A DNA stretch of 56,870 bases from Dictyobacter arantiisoli (GTDB lineage: Bacteria > Chloroflexota > Ktedonobacteria > Ktedonobacterales > Ktedonobacteraceae): positions 1-56,870 of the forward strand of contig NZ_BIXY01000039.1 in the NCBI RefSeq assembly GCF_008326305.1, given 5' to 3'. Under the pieces are notes generated by a model. That model did not search any database. It was not told the origin of the DNA and saw nothing but the letters and a program-made list of their open reading frames with translations. The translations under genes and the position numbers were made by a program. This document shows positions 53,416 through 56,870 of this stretch, piece after piece (position 1 is the first letter of the stretch; each line of letters opens with the position of its first letter).

Positions 53416-54843
53416 GGTTCTCCGTCCTTTGGGGGGAAATGATGAGGTATTCTCATACCGTTCCTCCCAGAAGAATACGTACACGGAGATTACGAAAATT
53501 ACGATAGCCATACGCCTGGCGCATCATGGCTTTGGTTCGATTATTTTTGCCTTCGACAAACCCATTGGTGAGACGATTTGGCAGAAAGCGGAAAAACGCC
53601 AGGATTTCTGCTTTCCAATTGACAAAGGTTGAAAGGGCCTGGCGCATGGGCTCCGGCCCTGTTTCCCGGACCTGTATGATCCAGGCATCGAGTTGCGCCT
53701 CAGCGGTTTTCATGGTGGCTTGAGCATACCAGGTTCGCAACGCTTCTTTGAGCTCCCACGCGTGCGCCAGAGCAGGCAGATGTGTGGCAATGCGAGCCCG
53801 TTCGTGCTCTTGTTCTGCCGTCAGATCTTCTTTAGCACATAGGAACAGATGTTGTTTGCGATGCAACAGGATGCACCCTTCTTTTTTATGAGCCCAACTG
53901 GAAACGACTTTGCGAAAGGCTTTCATGAGATGCTGAATGACATGAAAATGATCCACCACAATCTGCACCTGAGGCAACGCCTTTCTGACAGCAGGAGCAA
54001 AGGAAGCGCTCATATCCATGCTCACCGCCTGGACGTTTTCAGGATGCTCCAGCCGGTTGAGCAAGGCAACCACATCGTCGAGTTTGCGACCAAGGCAGAC
54101 CTCCATCACCTCTCGCTGCTCCAGATTACAGAGAATGGTTGCATAGCGATGACCTTTGCGCACGGCAAATTCGTCAATTCCCAAAAAACGAGGCGTGGGC
54201 AACGGGCCGAGAGCATGCTCATCCAGACCTCGAGCTTGCAAAAGAGGCGTACTCAGGTGGTGCAAACACTCCCGGACAAAACGCGGACCCACCGCAAAGG
54301 TGTCTGCCACCTGTTCTACTGGCTGGGTCATCGCGTGCTTCCCAAGAGTTTCCCGCAATCGCCTTGTGGTCCTTCTCTGACGGCCACAGGCCTTATCCGG
54401 CTCCGTAAAGGTGTGGCGACAGGTGCTACAGCGAAAGCGACGTTTGATCATGATCAGGTTCACACGAGAGGTTCGCACCATCAGATCGCGCTTGACACGA
54501 TCGCGACGATCATGAATGCGATCACAGGAGACCTGACACTGAGGGCAGATCGCTGTCTGCTGCTTTGCGATCACTCTGACGCTCACACTTCCATCGTGAT
54601 GCCACGTTTGGCTCACGACCTGGAATTCAGGCAAATCAAGGGGAATGAGAATTCCTTCCTCAAGGGCTTTTCCTTCGTCGTATTCTTTGGTATGCTGATC
54701 TGGCAAGGCTTGTTTCTCCTGAACGTGGTGGTGTTTGTTTTCTTACCAAGTTCAACGAAGAATGAGCCTCTTTCTTGTTCTCCTTTCTCCTGTTCTGGCT
54801 GGTTTGGTCAAGCTCATCAGTTCCCCCTAAAGGACGGAGAGCC
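53416..54843 (-). mobile_element. ISL3-family insertion sequence, complete
   Basis: Imperfect terminal inverted repeats of about 30 bp (starting GGTTCTCCGTCCTTT at 53416 and GGCTCTCCGTCCTTT reading in from 54843) flank one transposase gene. The 8-bp direct repeats CAATTTTT (53408-53415 and 54844-54851) match the target duplication length of ISL3 elements. Ends and gene look intact, so insertion is recent and the element may be active. Confidence 0.92.
53453..54706 (-). CDS. ISL3-family transposase
   Basis: A 417-residue DDE transposase. An N-terminal zinc finger (CPQCQVSCDR ... FRCSTCRHTF) is followed by an HTH region and the catalytic core: Asp in LGIDEFAVRKGHRYAT, Asp in SMDMSASFAPAV or VDHFHVIQ, and Glu in NGFVEGKNNRTKAM. 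The end reads GYRNFRNLRVRILL as in the family. It is the only gene of the element. Frame is uninterrupted. Confidence 0.95.
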   Translation of the reverse strand: MPDQHTKEYDEGKALEEGILIPLDLPEFQVVSQTWHHDGSVSVRVIAKQQTAICPQCQVSCDRIHDRRDRVKRDLMVRTSRVNLIMIKRRFRCSTCRHTFTEPDKACGRQRRTTRRLRETLGKHAMTQPVEQVADTFAVGPRFVRECLHHLSTPLLQARGLDEHALGPLPTPRFLGIDEFAVRKGHRYATILCNLEQREVMEVCLGRKLDDVVALLNRLEHPENVQAVSMDMSASFAPAVRKALPQVQIVVDHFHVIQHLMKAFRKVVSSWAHKKEGCILLHRKQHLFLCAKEDLTAEQEHERARIATHLPALAHAWELKEALRTWYAQATMKTAEAQLDAWIIQVRETGPEPMRQALSTFVNWKAEILAFFRFLPNRLTNGFVEGKNNRTKAMMRQAYGYRNFRNLRVRILLGGTV

Positions 54844-54851
54844 CAATTTTT

Positions 54852-54913
54852 TAGTGTGATGTGCATAAAATACTCTTCATACTTATAAATCATAAAATAT
54901 ATATTTTATGATT
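54852..54913. repeat. Right half of hairpin repeat copy D with 26-bp palindrome
   Basis: After the target duplication the text TAGTGTGATGTGC continues, followed at 54888-54913 by a perfect 26-bp palindrome (AATCATAAAATAT and its complement). Together with 53381-53415 it would form one module-plus-hairpin unit without the IS. Confidence 0.55.
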
Positions 54914-55636
54914 ATTCCACTAATTAACAAAACTTTTAAGGCAAAAAAGGACGCAAGCCTTTTGATTGCTGACCGAGCGTGGCTCAACATGTAGAAAGAA
55001 TCCCGCAGGCAAAGGTATTGTAATACAACGAATTTTTGAGCTAGGAGCGGCGGGGCAGGCCAACATGCCTATTCTTGCTCATCCTTCGCCAGTGCTCCTT
55101 GTGGCGGGTAAAAAGCAGGAACACAATGCTATATTCGTTTGTCCTTCGTTGAATTGCTACAGCTTCTTCCTACTGCACATCCGCATTATACCTTTCTAAG
55201 GTAAGCCATCATAATTACTTTAAATAAAATACTTATGAACGGCCGTTCTCAATTTGGCTCTTTTACTATATTTAGTTACTATTTTAAACTCCAAACATTG
55301 ATTACAATAACCTAATCCAGTTATATCTGGATACCATATATTCTATAACTATCAACAGATAAAACTTAAAATATCAATAAGCTTGACAATACATAATTGT
55401 CAATGTTAATATATTTAAACTTGTTGATTTATAAATATTAAATATTAGTTTTTGTCACTCCCTAGTTGCAGACAGGCTTAAAGCTAGCTTGTACATAAAA
55501 TACTTGCTTGCATTTATTTTTCGATATAAATTGCAAAAACCCCAAAATTCCAATTAGGGAGGATGACCTGCGATATTTCAATTTTATTCAGCAAGCCGTT
55601 TCATTAATATATTAGCCTTATTGAAAGGGATGTCAA
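54914..55636. other. AT-rich intergenic region before the secreted-protein genes
   Basis: About 720 bp. At 55040-55140 a frame reads GQANMPILAHPSPVLLVAG, which may be a broken coding fragment; I cannot name it. From 55200 on the DNA is very AT-rich and has no clear signal except the RBS at 55623-55630 (GAAAGGGATG). The composition differs sharply from the housekeeping region, suggesting acquired DNA. Confidence 0.4.
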
Positions 55637-56143
55637 ATGAGGAAAATTTTATCCTTATTTTCAAGTGTTACGTTATGTTTGATCGTGTTGTTTCTTAGTA
55701 CCGTTAATGCTTCCGCTCATTCAGCCAGTGGTATTCCCGGGCACCACAACAACATATCAAATAGCAGTGTTATTCCTTATGCGGGTAACAGCTATAATGG
55801 CCAACAACCTGATACCTCAGGTTGCTGGGATTCTTCTGCTTACATTGTGAAAAGTGCGACAGGTACCTATAATGGAAATCCAGTCTTGATATATTTATGG
55901 TATTCCCCAACTTGTGGTACCAATTGGGGGGATTTTCAGATCACCAACCACGTAACCTTTAATTTAAGTGCACAGGTAACTAGAAATAGTGATTATTTAA
56001 CTGAAAGTGACTATTTCACGGGATGGAGAGTATGGTCTACGATGGTCTATGCACCAACCACGACCGCATATGCTTGTGGTTTTGTGATATATCACACTTC
56101 GAATTTTGATGGACAAGCTTATGAGCTTTGTGTTTCACAATAA
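55637..56143 (+). CDS. Secreted DUF2690-like protein
   Basis: A 168-residue exported protein. Residues 1-27 form a Sec signal peptide (basic MRK, hydrophobic VTLCLIVLFL, cleavage after ASA). The mature part has four Cys (63, 93, 147, 165), probably two disulfides, and the WYSPTCGTNWGDF block that recalls DUF2690 (RYSxxCGTxWA). DUF2690 proteins are found in actinobacteria and Chloroflexota, with no known function. RBS is AAAGGGATG-like, 8 nt before ATG. A near-identical copy follows. Confidence 0.8.
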   Translation: MRKILSLFSSVTLCLIVLFLSTVNASAHSASGIPGHHNNISNSSVIPYAGNSYNGQQPDTSGCWDSSAYIVKSATGTYNGNPVLIYLWYSPTCGTNWGDFQITNHVTFNLSAQVTRNSDYLTESDYFTGWRVWSTMVYAPTTTAYACGFVIYHTSNFDGQAYELCVSQ

Positions 56144-56494
56144 ACATCATGTGCTTGATGTGGAATTACGACTGTGAGATATTTTACACAACATTGTATC
56201 AATTAAATATAGTGCTACTCGGGTACCCTATAGAGCGTTTTTGATCTCAAAATTATTAGCTATTGCCCCATCAATAGCTATTCAATTACTATTTTTTGGG
56301 GCTTTTCAGATGATAGCTGATACATATGTAGATGGCATGTATTTAGTTGCCAAGTTTTAGTATTATTTGGGAACCAAATATATGTTTAGCTTTAATCAAA
56401 GAAATTTGATCAGATAATAGGGCTCGGTATCTCACTCATCATTTTTTGTAACTAGTGCCTCTGCCCGCGCAAGCGACTGAATTATGACAACAGT
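56144..56494 (+). other. Spacer between the two DUF2690-like genes
   Basis: About 350 bp of AT-rich DNA with a small AGCTATTG/CAATAGCT hairpin near 56260 that may act as a terminator. No gene is seen. Confidence 0.4.
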
Positions 56495-56513
56495 TTATTG
56501 AAAGGGATGTCAA

Positions 56514-56870
56514 ATGAGGAAAATTTTATCCTTATTTTCAAGTGTTACGTTATGTTTGATCGTGTTGTTTCTTAGTACCGTTAATGCTTCCGCTCATTCA
56601 GCCAGTGGTATTCCCGGGCACCACAACAACATATCAAATAGCAGTGTTATTCCTTATGCGGGTAACAGCTATAATGGCCAACAACCTGATACCTCAGGTT
56701 GCTGGGATTCTTCTGCTTACATTGTGAAAAGTGCGACAGGTACCTATAATGGAAATCCAGTCTTGATATATTTATGGTATTCCCCAACTTGTGGTACCAA
56801 TTGGGGGGATTTTCAGATCACCAACCACGTAACCTTTAATTTAAGTGCACAGGTAACTAGAAATAGTGAC
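56514..56870 (+). CDS. Secreted DUF2690-like protein, second copy (partial)
   Basis: Identical at nucleotide level to the first 357 nt of the gene at 55637 except the last base visible. It includes signal peptide, Cys63, Cys93 and the CGTNW block, and is cut by the window end, so whether its C-terminus (Cys147, Cys165) is present is unknown. Confidence 0.85.
   Translation, partial: MRKILSLFSSVTLCLIVLFLSTVNASAHSASGIPGHHNNISNSSVIPYAGNSYNGQQPDTSGCWDSSAYIVKSATGTYNGNPVLIYLWYSPTCGTNWGDFQITNHVTFNLSAQVTRNSD

Larger units (their letters stand above)
55618..56870 (+). repeat. Direct duplication, offset 877 bp
   Basis: The sequence from 55618 to 55993 recurs from 56495 to 56870 with only the last base different (T/C, synonymous). 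The unit thus starts 19 bp before the ATG and contains the gene; identity ends abruptly on the left side. Confidence 0.95.

Noticed and set aside
54966-55199. 77-codon frame in the AT-rich gap
   Set aside because: No RBS and no recognised family; kept only as a possible broken fragment.

Overview
The window looks like a chromosomal segment of a free-living, probably monoderm bacterium with a large, repeat-rich genome. I would guess Chloroflexota, class Ktedonobacteria. The basis is an F420-type (LLM) oxidoreductase, a soluble Ser/Thr kinase fused to many TPRs, a secreted DUF2690-type protein pair, family-specific hypotheticals and many hairpin repeats between genes. No rRNA gene is present to confirm this, so the assignment is an inference.

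Layout. 1-830: five initiator tRNA genes in tandem on the minus strand, with a consensus promoter and a terminator. 840-3062: a graveyard made of an ISAs1-type transposase remnant, a truncated tetR, an internally deleted SDR gene and a chimeric dehydrogenase fragment. 3087-6652: LLM oxidoreductase, SDR, AraC regulator and an IS3 orfA remnant. 6980-10692: rsgA on plus, facing selA and a MazF/PemK-like toxin-antitoxin pair on minus. 10782-21434: the translation/transcription core (tRNA-Tyr, tRNA-Thr, tuf, rpmG, secE, nusG, rplK, rplA, an unrelated membrane protein, the L10 leader, rplJ, rplL, rpsO, pnp). 21478-35421: mixed housekeeping (type 4 UDG, GtrA, PBP1A, rsmA, kinase-TPR, PRC-barrel protein, prolyl oligopeptidase, alpha/beta hydrolase). 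35600-36080: a hairpin-dense non-coding block. 36250-40533: two thymidylate-kinase-like paralogues and a PRC-MgtE Mg2+ transporter with a long leader. 40558-45998: tRNA-Asn, a PhoR-like histidine kinase and a CheY/CheW/CheA cassette whose CheA appears to have lost its ATP-binding motifs. 46020-53387: ftsH, a C4-zinc coiled-coil protein, a cupin, guaA and a NUDIX gene. 53408-54851: an intact-looking ISL3 element with an 8-bp target duplication. 55618 to the end: two near-identical secreted protein genes 877 bp apart, the second cut by the window edge.

How the parts work together. The 10.8-21.4 kb block is the conserved tuf-secE-nusG-L11-L1-L10-L7/L12 arrangement with rpsO and pnp attached. It has its own promoters, an L10-binding leader and a factor-independent attenuator. 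The 42.5-45.9 kb block is a compact chemosensory-like cassette with no receptor or methylation enzymes nearby.

Most interesting non-standard signals. (1) A dispersed repeat has a conserved about 56-nt 5' module followed by a long hairpin. In two copies (31760-31876 and 35639-35755) the 29-bp stems differ at five positions, and every difference is compensated. Relatives lie at 23046-23159 and, split by the ISL3 element, at 53381-53415 plus 54852-54913. (2) A 216-nt nested dyad encloses five further perfect or near-perfect hairpins (35812-36027). (3) PNPase carries a long RGG/RG-rich tail. (4) Tandem TMK paralogues include one whose P-loop Lys is replaced by Arg. (5) A CheA has a degenerate HATPase. 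(6) Two 37-codon ORFs with near-perfect Shine-Dalgarno sequences lie upstream of rsgA and mgtE. All functional claims rest on reading motifs by eye; no database search was run.
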